Positions 1 to 6,991 of a stretch of 38,185 nucleotides of DNA are shown here, piece by piece. The notes under the pieces are model-generated. The model saw nothing but the letters and a program-made list of their open reading frames with translations. It ran no database searches and was not told where the DNA came from. The translations under genes were made by a program, and so were the position numbers. The stretch comes from an uncultured Clostridia bacterium (GTDB taxonomy: Bacteria; Bacillota; Clostridia; Oscillospirales; Ruminococcaceae): NCBI GenBank assembly GCA_946567425.1, contig CAMNXF010000022.1, positions 1-38,185 of the forward strand, given 5' to 3'. The first letter of the stretch is position 1. Each line of letters opens with the position of its first letter.

Positions 1-233
1 CCGCTAAGCGTTTGTGTTTCCACGGCTTATTTCTATTTCCCAGGTAGTCATAGAACGCTTGCCGCGACACTTTTAACGCTTCACAATAAAAGCTGATCTT
101 TCCTTTGACCACGCCGTCTCCTGTCTTTTTCGCTATGATCTTCAATCGTTCGTTTTTCCCGACTTCCGACGGCTCGCCGGAAATGCAAGCATTACCTCGA
201 AAAAAGCCGACGCTTCCTCCAAAAATTCATTGT
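1..233 (-). pseudogene. IS3 transposase: orfA tail joined to orfB head, left copy, open at window edge
   Basis: The minus strand from about 233 encodes the last residues of an OrfA (NEFLEEASAFF), a slippery T TTT TTC at 205-199, and then, in the -1 frame, the head of an OrfB (VGKNERLKIIAKKTGDG, then KISFYCEALKVSRQAFYDYL). That frame stays open to base 1, so the rest of orfB may lie outside the window. Compared with the right copy, about 18 extra bases (roughly 180-198) sit between the slippery site and the orfB head. Nearly all of orfA is missing from this copy. It could only be translated by initiation within the fragment, so it is called a pseudogene, although an orfB that is intact further left cannot be excluded. 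Confidence 0.65.
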
Positions 234-247
234 GCTGTTGAGGACTA

Positions 248-439
248 TCACAAAATGGCAAGAAAATTTACCAAATCCAGTTCGTGCTTCCATCGCTTAT
301 TCCTGTTTTTCAGGCAGTCATAAAATCCCTGTCTCGATACCTTTAATGCCCCACAATACAAGCTGATTTTTCCCTTTACCCCGCCGTCTTCCGTCTTTTT
401 GGCTATGAACTTTAATCGTCCGTTTTTCCCGACTTCCAA
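248..439 (-). pseudogene. IS3 transposase OrfB, N-terminal fragment (right copy)
   Basis: The frame encodes the N-terminal helical region of an IS3-type OrfB (KISLYCGALKVSRQGFYDCL, then KNRNKRWKHE) and stops after about 63 codons, where homology to the left copy ends near 285. The whole DDE catalytic core (D-D-E with the integrase-core fold) is missing, so this copy cannot transpose by itself. It lies in the -1 frame relative to orfA, as expected for an OrfAB fusion made by frameshifting. There is no plausible ribosome binding site of its own, because orfB is normally reached by the frameshift. Confidence 0.75.
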
Positions 440-741
440 CGGCTCGCCGCGAAAAAAGCTGACACCTCCTCCAAGAACTCGTTCAATTCGTTGAGCCGCT
501 TGATCTCCTTATCACGCGCCTTTAACTGCTTGCGCAGCTCCTCGCACTCGGCAACAAGTGTCAGCGTTTCAGGCGTTTGTTCGCCCTTTCCAATATCTAA
601 TCTGCCATTCTTTGCTTTATGAACCCATCCGCTCAGCGTGTTTACCGGTATCCCCAACTTCTCCGCTGCGCTCTTTGTTCCTTTCGCTAACTTTACTGCT
701 TGTACCTTGTACTCTTTGTCGTAGCTTCTTGTTTTTCTCAT
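412..741 (-). CDS. IS3-family transposase OrfA (HTH protein)
   Basis: This 109-residue protein has the usual OrfA layout. A helix-turn-helix of the HTH_Tnp_1 type fills residues 1-50 (SYDKEYKVQAVKLAKG, then AAEKLGIPVNTLSGWV), and a leucine-zipper-like coiled coil follows (about 65-95, LRKQLKARDKEIKRLNELNE). In this family OrfA binds the element ends and supplies the N-terminal part of the OrfAB transposase. The ATG at 741 is preceded by AAGGAAGG. Promoter hexamers lie at 793-765. The frame near the 3' end carries GCT TTT TTC, a canonical -1 slippery site leading into orfB. It appears intact, but the OrfB downstream is truncated, so any protein made now acts without its partner. Confidence 0.85.
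   Translation of the reverse strand: MRKTRSYDKEYKVQAVKLAKGTKSAAEKLGIPVNTLSGWVHKAKNGRLDIGKGEQTPETLTLVAECEELRKQLKARDKEIKRLNELNEFLEEVSAFFAASRWKSGKTDD
451..457 (-). promoter_or_regulatory. Programmed -1 frameshift heptamer T TTT TTC in orfA
   Basis: In the orfA reading frame the bases are GCT TTT TTC GCG, which matches the X XXY YYZ slippery pattern. The orfB frame is exactly -1 relative to orfA and overlaps it downstream. The same heptamer is kept in the left copy at 199-205. IS3 elements typically use A AAA AAG; the T-run version is a known alternative slippery sequence. That it works here is inferred. Confidence 0.6.
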
Positions 742-764
742 CTTTGAAACCTTCCTTTTCTTTT

Positions 765-793
765 ATTATATTTCTTCGTGGGCTTAGTGTCAA
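765..793 (-). promoter_or_regulatory. Promoter of IS3 orfA at the element end
   Basis: On the minus strand TTGACA (793-788) is separated by exactly 17 bases from TATAAT (770-765), a perfect consensus pair. It sits about 25 bp upstream of the orfA start, inside what looks like the terminal repeat of the element. Confidence 0.75.
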
Positions 794-860
794 GTTTTAT
801 TATACAACATCAAAACGTATGACCCACCTCAAACTTTCGATAAAGAACGGTAGAAAACAC

Positions 861-1301
861 ATGAAAAAATACGGTTCTGTTTGCAGAAAACCGCTTACCG
901 ACCCCAATGCGGCGATTTGCGACAAGTGCGGCAAGTCCACAACGCTCGTTGATTTTTTCAACAAATCAGCGAGCGACAACATCTTGTCTTCAAGGGAAAA
1001 AACGCTGCTTGAAGTCATCGGGATATTTACAGTTGTAGCGTGTGCGTTTTCAATATGTGAGTGTCTGCTGATCAACGGAATTTTTGCCAATCAGATAAAA
1101 CAGCTTCAATATCAGATTGAAATAGGCTGGCTCGAAAATTCTCCCGAAAATCTAGCCCAAATAGGGGCATATTTGGCTGCGGCGAATGTCTTCAAAATAA
1201 TAACTATTATCATTATAATCGAGCAGCTTGCCACGGTTGTTCTGGGTACTATGGCCGCTCTTAAAAAAGCGGGAGCGGTGCGCGCCGCGCAGGTTATTTG
1301 A
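861..1301 (+). pseudogene. Small zinc-ribbon membrane protein, 3' end replaced by an IS256 relic
   Basis: From ATG 861 the frame encodes about 146 residues. The N-terminus resembles a short zinc ribbon (KKYGSVCRKPL, then AICDKCGKS), but the first cysteine of the expected CxxC pair is a glycine, so metal binding is doubtful. Two hydrophobic segments follow (about residues 50-73 and 112-135). The last codons run into sequence that belongs to an IS256-type transposase (DGLTGFCED begins at about 1300 in another frame), so the natural C-terminus is lost. No good Shine-Dalgarno sequence precedes 861. Small zinc-ribbon membrane proteins of this design are common in Clostridia, but the function is unknown. 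Confidence 0.5.
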
Positions 1302-1748
1302 TGGACTTACAGGTTTCTGCGAAGATATTAACGCGGCGTTTCTAAAGTCACAAATTCAGCGTTGTATCATTCATCAGATACGCTCATCGACCCGATATGT
1401 GAGCTACAAAGATATCAAATCTTTGATAAACGATTTGAAGAAAATTTATCAAATTATAAACGAGGAAGAGGCGCTGAACACGCTGCTCGAATTTTAAAAA
1501 AATGGCAGCATACCTATCCGAGCTGCATTAAAAGTTGGGAGCAGAATTGGGATATCCTGTCCACTTTTTTCGCATATCCCGCCGAGGTTTGGAAGATAAT
1601 ATATACGACAAATATTATCGAGGGTTTGAACCGACAATTCCGCAAGATCACAAAAAACAAGCCGTCATTTACCAATAATGACAGCTTGCAAAATATTTTG
1701 TACCTTGCGTCAAAGAGCATCGTTGCGCATTGGAGCGTAATGTGTTGA
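1297..1748 (+). pseudogene. IS256-family (mutator type) transposase fragment with frameshift
   Basis: The first part (about 1297-1497) encodes DGLTGFCEDINAAF, IQRCIIHQIRSSTRYVSYKD and further family-typical sequence. The second part (about 1480-1748), in another frame, continues with KKWQHTYPSCIKSW, the segment WDILSTFFAYPAEVWKIIYT and the conserved TTNIIEGLNRQFRK containing the catalytic glutamate. One base lost in the run TTTTAAAAAAAT near 1490 separates the halves. Only the middle-to-late part of the normal ~400-residue DDE transposase is present: the N-terminus and the first catalytic aspartate are missing. It interrupts the zinc-ribbon gene upstream. It is clearly an inactive relic. Confidence 0.85.
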
Positions 1749-1755
1749 AATTGGG

Positions 1756-1774
1756 ACTTGGTTTCCAACCAAGT
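1756..1774. repeat. Perfect 8-bp inverted repeat beside the IS256 relic
   Basis: ACTTGGTT and AACCAAGT face each other across three bases. It lies just past the end of the IS256-like frame and may be part of an element end or a leftover hairpin. It is not followed by a T-run, so a terminator is unlikely. Confidence 0.35.
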
Positions 1775-1860
1775 TTCGATAATGTTTGCGGACAGAGAAC
1801 CCGCATAAATCGGAATTTCTCTCTTTAATTTTTTCCCGAGGGGTACAAGCTCTTGTGCGC

Positions 1861-1883
1861 CAAAAGCCCCCGCTTTCACGGGC
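1861..1883 (-). terminator. Probable terminator of the lipoprotein pair
   Basis: On the minus strand, GCCCG and CGGGGGC form a short G+C-rich hairpin followed by TTTT, 14 bp after the stop of the lipoprotein gene at 1897. The stem has a one-base bulge and the T-run is short. Confidence 0.45.
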
Positions 1884-1896
1884 ATTTTACATTGAT

Positions 1897-2874
1897 TTAA
1901 AAAGGCTCAACAGAGACCAATTCGCCGTCGATAAAACTGCTCATTAGCATATCGCAGAACATTGAAATATTCGTCACAGTGGCCTTTACCCTTGTTGATG
2001 AACCATCGGCAGAAATTCCGCTTATGTCCGTACCCTTGTTGATATTGCCGAGCCGAATTGTCGGATATTCGGTCGCATATGTGAAATCCTTGACGGACCA
2101 CTGCCACACGGCAGTATTTATCGTGTCGGTATCGCGGTCAACGTGGAAATTCATCAGCGGCAGCAAAAGGCTATCCTTGTCGGGAACGAACAGCACCTCG
2201 CCCTCGTCTACACCGTACTCGCTCACGACAACACGCATATAGCCCGTCATCGTTACCGTGCCGTCAAATTCCACGTCGCACCTCCGCAGCATACCCGCAA
2301 AGCTCATTCCCTCCGCCTTTATCTGCTCCTCGGTGAGCACGCCCTCCTTGTCCTCGAAGCCCACCCGCGAGAACGTTGTCGAGGCGCTTTTCACCGTTAG
2401 CTCCCCGAATTTGTCGCCGACCTTGAAACGGCGATATTCCGCGTCGGTATATTCGGGCAGACCGTCGAATATGAACTTTTCGGAATCGTACTTATCGGTG
2501 TTGTCAACGCTGTTCAGACTTATAGACGGTTCGGCGAGATACGCAAAACCGCCGCATTGTATCTCGTACCATTTGGTGTCCTCAAGCTCCTCCGCGGATA
2601 ACGCGTGTCCGTCTTTGTCGGTTATCGCGGTAACGTCCGCGAAAGTGATCTGCATATTATCCGCTCCGTACAGCGTAAACGGAAGCGGTTCGTTGTTGAC
2701 CGTACTGTCCGAAGCTTGCAGCGAAGCAGATTCCGTCGTTGAAACAGTCGAATCCGTTGAAGCTGTCGAGTTTGTAGAAGCTGAGTAGTCCGAAGCGCTT
2801 GGCGTTCTGCCGTTCGCACACCCCGTAAGCATTGCCGCGGCGGCAATGGTAATTATTGCCAAAAAATTTTTCAT
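1897..2874 (-). CDS. Uncharacterised lipoprotein A (tandem paralogue)
   Basis: The 325-residue protein starts at ATG 2874, seven bases after AAAGGAGA; longer forms upstream lack a ribosome site. It has a lipoprotein signal with lipobox LTGC (Cys about 19), so it is probably anchored on the outer face of the membrane. A Ser/Thr-rich linker (about 20-65) follows, then a mainly beta-type domain of about 250 residues. It is clearly homologous to the next gene upstream: both share a FAYLAEPS/FIYLAEPS block, a YRR-hVG-F-LT-h block, a (M)TGY block and an LPLM/LPVM block. I recognise no named family. The two genes are co-oriented, 85 bp apart, and may form one transcript. The function is unknown; a surface adhesin or substrate-binding role is only a guess. 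Confidence 0.85.
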   Translation of the reverse strand: MKNFLAIITIAAAAMLTGCANGRTPSASDYSASTNSTASTDSTVSTTESASLQASDSTVNNEPLPFTLYGADNMQITFADVTAITDKDGHALSAEELEDTKWYEIQCGGFAYLAEPSISLNSVDNTDKYDSEKFIFDGLPEYTDAEYRRFKVGDKFGELTVKSASTTFSRVGFEDKEGVLTEEQIKAEGMSFAGMLRRCDVEFDGTVTMTGYMRVVVSEYGVDEGEVLFVPDKDSLLLPLMNFHVDRDTDTINTAVWQWSVKDFTYATEYPTIRLGNINKGTDISGISADGSSTRVKATVTNISMFCDMLMSSFIDGELVSVEPF

Positions 2875-2959
2875 TGTACATTCTCCTTTGGTTTTTGTGA
2901 ACGATCCGCCGTTCCGTATATAATACCCGATCAAAGGAGAAAATGCTGCAAAATTTTTA

Positions 2960-4012
2960 TTACTCCGGAATAACCGCAAGTTCCGCAATGCTTGCGGAAA
3001 AATGCTCCATCATTCCAATACCGCATGTGAGCGAAATGTTGTCGAGCGTAATGTCCACCTTGACAAAGCTACCGTCATCGGGGATATCCGAAAGATCAAC
3101 AGCAGCGTCCGCCGCGTTCCCGAGTAAAATTCGTCCGTATTCGTTCTCCCAGACAAGCCCGTTATACGAGTAGATTCGCTGCATATGAACGATACCGATA
3201 TCTGGGTCAAAACGGTAGCCCATAACGGGTAGCATACATTCGCAGTCGCTTGGCACAAAGACAATGTCACCGCCCATAAGCCCGTAATCGTCCTCCGCCG
3301 CAACGCTTATGTAGCCGGTCAGAGCGATCTGTCCACTGAAGCTTGCCGAGCCGCCCATAAAGTATATCTCGGGTATCCCGAGCTCTGAGCCGAACTTGAC
3401 CGAACCGTCGCCGAGAGTGTACTCCATGCTGTCGTTGCCGCGCGCGAAGTTGACCTGTGCCTCGGTGAGCGTCAGCCCGCAGAACGTCTCGCCGACCGAT
3501 ACGCGCCTGTAGTCCTTTTGCGACGACTCGGAAACATCCGTAAAGCGCATCTGTTCGCTGTCGAAAACATCACCGTTGTCGAAATTGGTGCGGCATATCC
3601 CGCTCGGCTCGGCGAGGTAGATAAATCCGTCGCACAGCACGCCCGAGAAATTATCCTCGGAGAACGTCTCGGCAGAACCGTCCGTGCCGTCATTGGTGAA
3701 GATCGTGCCCAACTCGGAGCGCAATATCGCGTTGCCGTCAGGACCGATCAGAAACGTAGCGTCCGTGCCGCCGCTCTCCTCGGAAGTCCCGCTGTCCTCG
3801 GTGCTTGATCTGTCGGAGCTGTCCGAAACGTCAAAGCTGCTCTTGGAGCTAGACGAGCTTTCGGACGATACGCCGCCGTCGCTGCTTGTGCTGTTCTGCA
3901 CAGAAACTTCGGAGCTTATCCCGATCTGACTGCCGCCGCTGTTCTCCTCCTTGGAGCAGCCCGTGAGAGCCGCCGCTAGAATTACCGCTAAAATGATTTG
4001 GTATTTTTTCAT
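2960..4012 (-). CDS. Uncharacterised lipoprotein B (tandem paralogue)
   Basis: The 350-residue protein starts at ATG 4012 after AGGAGAATTTT. The lipobox is LTGC (Cys 19). The linker (about 20-85) is extremely rich in Ser, Asp, Glu and Gly, a typical wall-spanning spacer in Ruminococcus-type lipoproteins. The C-terminal domain aligns along its length with lipoprotein A (GFIYLAEPSGI, YRRVSVGETFCGLTL, LTGYISVA, VFVPSDCECMLPVMGY, LGN, DISDIP-like), so the pair arose by duplication and then diverged strongly. No enzymatic motif is visible. It is divergent from the LacI-type gene at 4309, which may regulate it, although that is inferred from position only. Confidence 0.85.
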   Translation of the reverse strand: MKKYQIILAVILAAALTGCSKEENSGGSQIGISSEVSVQNSTSSDGGVSSESSSSSKSSFDVSDSSDRSSTEDSGTSEESGGTDATFLIGPDGNAILRSELGTIFTNDGTDGSAETFSEDNFSGVLCDGFIYLAEPSGICRTNFDNGDVFDSEQMRFTDVSESSQKDYRRVSVGETFCGLTLTEAQVNFARGNDSMEYTLGDGSVKFGSELGIPEIYFMGGSASFSGQIALTGYISVAAEDDYGLMGGDIVFVPSDCECMLPVMGYRFDPDIGIVHMQRIYSYNGLVWENEYGRILLGNAADAAVDLSDIPDDGSFVKVDITLDNISLTCGIGMMEHFSASIAELAVIPE

Positions 4013-4125
4013 AAAATTCTCCTATCGTTTTTGTTATGGTTAACATTAGGTTAAACAACATCTTTTTGTTTGAAATTTTAACCCGTTGTATTAACACAAA
4101 ATATCCAAAAGATCTATTTTATTTT

Positions 4126-4141
4126 TGTGATTTTTGTCACT
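4126..4141. promoter_or_regulatory. CRP/FNR-like palindrome TGTGA-N6-TCACT
   Basis: The intergenic region between lipoprotein B and the LacI-type gene contains TGTGA, six bases, then TCAC, the half-site arrangement of Crp/Fnr-family operators. It is isolated in very A+T-rich DNA, so chance is possible. No Crp-family regulator is in the window. Confidence 0.3.
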
Positions 4142-4260
4142 TTTTTAATCTTTTTTCGTGAAACAGGTAATCTTTGATACAAAGCTACAAAAATACACAA
4201 AAAAGCCACTAATATTTTGTTGAAAAAGTAACTTTACAAATAGCAAATAATAACTTAAAA

Positions 4261-4266
4261 TATAAT
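4261..4266 (+). promoter_or_regulatory. Candidate -10 box for the LacI-type gene
   Basis: TATAAT lies 43 bp before the start codon. No clear -35 hexamer sits 16-18 bp upstream; TTTACA at 4233-4238 is 22 bp away. The rest of the 296-bp gap (4013-4308) is A+T-rich and shows no gene. Confidence 0.35.
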
Positions 4267-4308
4267 AAAAGAAACAAATTGCCCACATGCTGAAAGGATT
4301 TTCGCACA

Positions 4309-5334
4309 ATGACCAAGAAATCTGTTACAATGAGTGACGTCGCGAAAGCAATGAACGTCAGCACCGTTACCGTTTCAAAGGCGCTCGGCGACCGCGAGGG
4401 TGTTTCCGATGCGCTCCGCGAGCGTATCAAGCAAAAAGCTACCGAAATGGGATACCGTATCCACACGGGCGGTCACGCGCAAAAGGACGGATTAACCTAC
4501 AATATCGGCATTATCGTCGCAAAGCATTTTATCAGCGAGCCGTCCGCCTTTTATTGGATAATGTACAAATATCTCGTGGAGCTGCTCCAGCGCCAGAATT
4601 ATTACGGTATGCTCGAGGTCGTCGAGGACGGAACGGACGGCTCGTGCGAAATACCGAATTCGGTGCGCGACCGCAAGATCGACGGACTTATTCTGCTCGG
4701 GCAGTTCTCTGACAGATATATCGATAAGCTGATGTCGTTCTATGTCCCAACGGTTTTTCTCGACTTTTACGGAAGCCGCGACGACGCGGACACTGTACTG
4801 TCCGATAACTTTTACGGCTCGTATTTACTCACCTCGCACCTTATCTCATACGGACACCGCAGGATTGGCTTTCTTGGAAGCATTGGCAGCACGTCAAGCA
4901 TTCAGGACAGGTATCTCGGGTACTACAAGGCGCTGCTCGAAAACCGCCTTACGCTGCGTCAGGATTGGATAATCGGCGACCGCACACCCGATGGTGAGAT
5001 ACATAAAGCGTTTGTTCTGCCAAAGGAGCTTCCGAGTGCGTTTGTCTGCAACTGCGACGAAAGCGCGTTCAGGCTCGTAAACCAACTCCAAAACTCGGGC
5101 TATAAAATACCCGACGATATTTCGATAGCGGGCTACGACAATCATGTATACTCAACGATGTGCCAGCCGCATCTCACCACAATGGACGTCAACAGTCAGC
5201 AAATGGCGGCGGAGGCTGTGGAGATAGTTCTCCACAAGATACGCGATGGCAGCTATAAGCGCGGCAGAACTCTCGTCATGGGCAAGCTGATCCGCCGTGA
5301 CAGCGTAAGAGATCTGCGCATTACAAATGAATAA
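4309..5334 (+). CDS. LacI/GalR-family transcriptional regulator
   Basis: This 341-residue protein has the LacI architecture. The N-terminal helix-turn-helix (about 6-30, TMSDVAKAMNVSTVTVSKAL) and hinge are followed by a periplasmic-binding-like effector domain (about 60-335) with typical blocks such as IDGLILLGQ, GHRRIGFLG, FVCNCDESAF and ISIAGYDNH. Members bind palindromic operators and release or bind DNA upon sensing a sugar. ATG 4309 follows AAAGGA with proper spacing. It lies alone, divergent from lipoprotein B and convergent with the DUF1893 gene; no sugar transporter or glycosidase adjoins it, so its targets may be the lipoprotein pair or remote genes. A terminator follows at once. Confidence 0.93.
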   Translation: MTKKSVTMSDVAKAMNVSTVTVSKALGDREGVSDALRERIKQKATEMGYRIHTGGHAQKDGLTYNIGIIVAKHFISEPSAFYWIMYKYLVELLQRQNYYGMLEVVEDGTDGSCEIPNSVRDRKIDGLILLGQFSDRYIDKLMSFYVPTVFLDFYGSRDDADTVLSDNFYGSYLLTSHLISYGHRRIGFLGSIGSTSSIQDRYLGYYKALLENRLTLRQDWIIGDRTPDGEIHKAFVLPKELPSAFVCNCDESAFRLVNQLQNSGYKIPDDISIAGYDNHVYSTMCQPHLTTMDVNSQQMAAEAVEIVLHKIRDGSYKRGRTLVMGKLIRRDSVRDLRITNE

Positions 5335-5343
5335 TCCGAGCGA

Positions 5344-5378
5344 CGGCTCTCCCTGTAAGGAAGAGCCGCCATTTTTCT
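5344..5378. terminator. Terminator between LacI-type gene and DUF1893 gene
   Basis: CGGCTCT (5344-5350) pairs with AGAGCCG (5362-5368), followed on the plus strand by CCATTTTTCTTT. It ends the LacI-type transcript and may also serve the converging leftward unit. Confidence 0.75.
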
Positions 5379-5807
5379 TTACTTGTTCTTCTCCATACGC
5401 TTAAGCGCAAGTTCAATAGCCATGATCGAGTCATTCACGTCGGTGATGTTCTCGACTGCCGTCTCAAGAGGGCACGGACCATCCTTGGTTTCATTGAGGA
5501 TAGCAGGAACGATAGTGTCCGCGTTTACGGTCACATTATTTTCCTCCAGCAGCGCCTTTGCGGGCTCGCTGATTACTTCGGCATATATCTCGCGCACTCC
5601 CAGAATGATGTGCAGAAATGCCGCAGCCTTGCCGACCACCTTATCGCAAAGCCGCCATCCGGAATATTTATTTCCGCTGTAAAGCCAGTCCAACAGCGGC
5701 CTTACGCCCGCTTCCTTGCTCTTGAAGGATATTCCGTTCAGCGTGATAACACAGGTATAGCCTTCAAATATCATAAGTTCCTTTGCACTTTCAAGATCTC
5801 CGTGCAT
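5379..5807 (-). CDS. DUF1893 domain protein
   Basis: This 142-residue protein matches the DUF1893 family over its full length. Recognisable blocks are GVRPLLDWLYSG (about 33-45), the DKVVGKAAAFLHIILGV block (55-71), the A-V-ISEPAKALLEE block (about 75-90) and GPCPLE near 110. A structure from Thermotoga in this family has a cytidine-deaminase-like fold, but the reaction is unknown. It is the last gene of a leftward trio, 25 bp after the aldo/keto reductase, a partnership that may be meaningful. The ATG at 5807 follows AGGGGGAATAATT. Confidence 0.8.
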   Translation of the reverse strand: MHGDLESAKELMIFEGYTCVITLNGISFKSKEAGVRPLLDWLYSGNKYSGWRLCDKVVGKAAAFLHIILGVREIYAEVISEPAKALLEENNVTVNADTIVPAILNETKDGPCPLETAVENITDVNDSIMAIELALKRMEKNK

Positions 5808-5832
5808 AATTATTCCCCCTTATTTTGTAAAT

Positions 5833-6966
5833 TTATACGCCCAGCATTTTATTGAAGTCGGCGAATGTTTCCGAGATCTTTATCTGCTGCGGGCAGACCG
5901 CTTCGCAGCTTCGACAGCCCAAACACGCCGAGGGCTGCTTTTCCCGAGGAATAGCCTCCAATGCCATTGGCGCGATAAATCCGCCGTCCGTCAGCTTGTG
6001 CTCGTTGTAAAGCTCCAGCAGACCCGGAATATCAAGACCCTGCGAACAATGAGCAGTGCAGTAGTGACAAGCGGTACACGGAACCGTGCCCTTGCCGATC
6101 ATATCTGCCGCAATAGCCGCGAGCGCCGCATTTTCCTTGTCGGAAAGCGGTTTCATTTCCTCGTAAACCGCGATGTTCTCTTTAAGCTGCTCAAAATTTG
6201 ACATACCCGAAAGCGTCATCTTGACCTCGGGTACAGACTGCAAAAATCTGAACGCCCATTCCGCAGCCGACGCGTCGGGCCGTATTTTTTTCAGAACGTC
6301 CATATACTTTTCGTCGAGATTTGCGAGCTTGCCGCCGCGTACAGGCTCCATTACCCATATCGGAATATTGTGACTGCTGTACAGCTTTATTTTGCCCCTT
6401 GCGTTCTGAAAAGTCCAATCTAGCCAGTTCACCTGTAACTGTCCGAACTCCATATACTCGCCGTACTTGTTGATAAACTTCTCCAGAACGGGCATTTCGC
6501 CGTGCGCGGAAAAGCCGAGGTGACGTATTCTGCCGTTCTTTTTCTGCTCCATAAGGTATTCAAATATCCCGTACTTCGGGTCGAGATACTGTTCAATGTT
6601 CATCTCACATACATTGTGGAACAGATAGAAATCGAAATATTCCACCTTACATTTTACCAACTGTCTCTCAAATATCTCCTTTACCTTGTCCATATTTGAA
6701 AGATCATATCCCGGGAACTTGTCTGCGAGATAAAAGCTATCGCGCGAATAATTTTTCAGCACCTCGCCAATCGCCAACTCCGAGTTTCCCGAGTGATATC
6801 CCCATGCGGTATCAAAATAGTTGATGCCGTGTTTTATTGCATAGTCCGCCATTTCGGCGGCTTTTTCCATATCAACGCGGCTGTCGTCACCGTCGACAAG
6901 CGGCAGACGCATACAGCCCAGACCCAGCGCGGAAAGCTTTTCACCGTGAAAATCATTGTATATCAT
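5833..6966 (-). CDS. Aldo/keto reductase with C-terminal 2[4Fe-4S] ferredoxin domain
   Basis: This protein of about 377 residues has an N-terminal (beta/alpha)8 aldo/keto reductase barrel (about 1-275) with the expected tetrad in FDTAWGYH (Asp, Tyr), ADKFP (Lys) and FYLFHNV (His). A C-terminal ferredoxin-type part has CTACHYCTAHC (near 290-300) and CLGCRSCEAVCP (near 345-356), enough for two [4Fe-4S] clusters. This type is common in anaerobes as a putative NAD(P)H- or ferredoxin-linked oxidoreductase; the substrate is unknown. The ATG at 6966 is nine bases after AAGGAG; the longer TTG form at 6975 would overlap that site. It overlaps no neighbour and follows the basic protein gene by 25 bp. 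Confidence 0.93.
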   Translation of the reverse strand: MIYNDFHGEKLSALGLGCMRLPLVDGDDSRVDMEKAAEMADYAIKHGINYFDTAWGYHSGNSELAIGEVLKNYSRDSFYLADKFPGYDLSNMDKVKEIFERQLVKCKVEYFDFYLFHNVCEMNIEQYLDPKYGIFEYLMEQKKNGRIRHLGFSAHGEMPVLEKFINKYGEYMEFGQLQVNWLDWTFQNARGKIKLYSSHNIPIWVMEPVRGGKLANLDEKYMDVLKKIRPDASAAEWAFRFLQSVPEVKMTLSGMSNFEQLKENIAVYEEMKPLSDKENAALAAIAADMIGKGTVPCTACHYCTAHCSQGLDIPGLLELYNEHKLTDGGFIAPMALEAIPREKQPSACLGCRSCEAVCPQQIKISETFADFNKMLGV

Positions 6967-6991
6967 TTTCAACAACTCCTTTTATGCTCTT

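Larger units (their letters stand above)
1..795 (-). mobile_element. IS3-family element remnants, two diverged copies in tandem
   Basis: Reading leftward from about 795 there is a terminal promoter, an intact orfA (741-412) and the beginning of orfB, which breaks off near 250-285. A second, diverged copy of the orfA-tail/orfB-head junction follows (233 to 1) and runs off the left end of the window. The two junction copies align base by base over about 200 bp with many substitutions, so they probably come from different elements or an old duplication. The right end is probably near 790-795, where the minus strand begins TTGACACTAAGCCC, but no partner inverted repeat is visible. Confidence 0.75.

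Noticed and set aside
558..1301. Longer 247-codon version of the zinc-ribbon ORF
   Set aside because: The first 100 codons lie antisense to IS3 orfA and its promoter; only the part from ATG 861 resembles a protein.
1514..1885. Minus-strand ORF starting MPVKAGAFGAQELVPLGKK
   Set aside because: It spans the terminator of the lipoprotein genes and runs antisense into the IS256 relic; no family match, so no gene is called.
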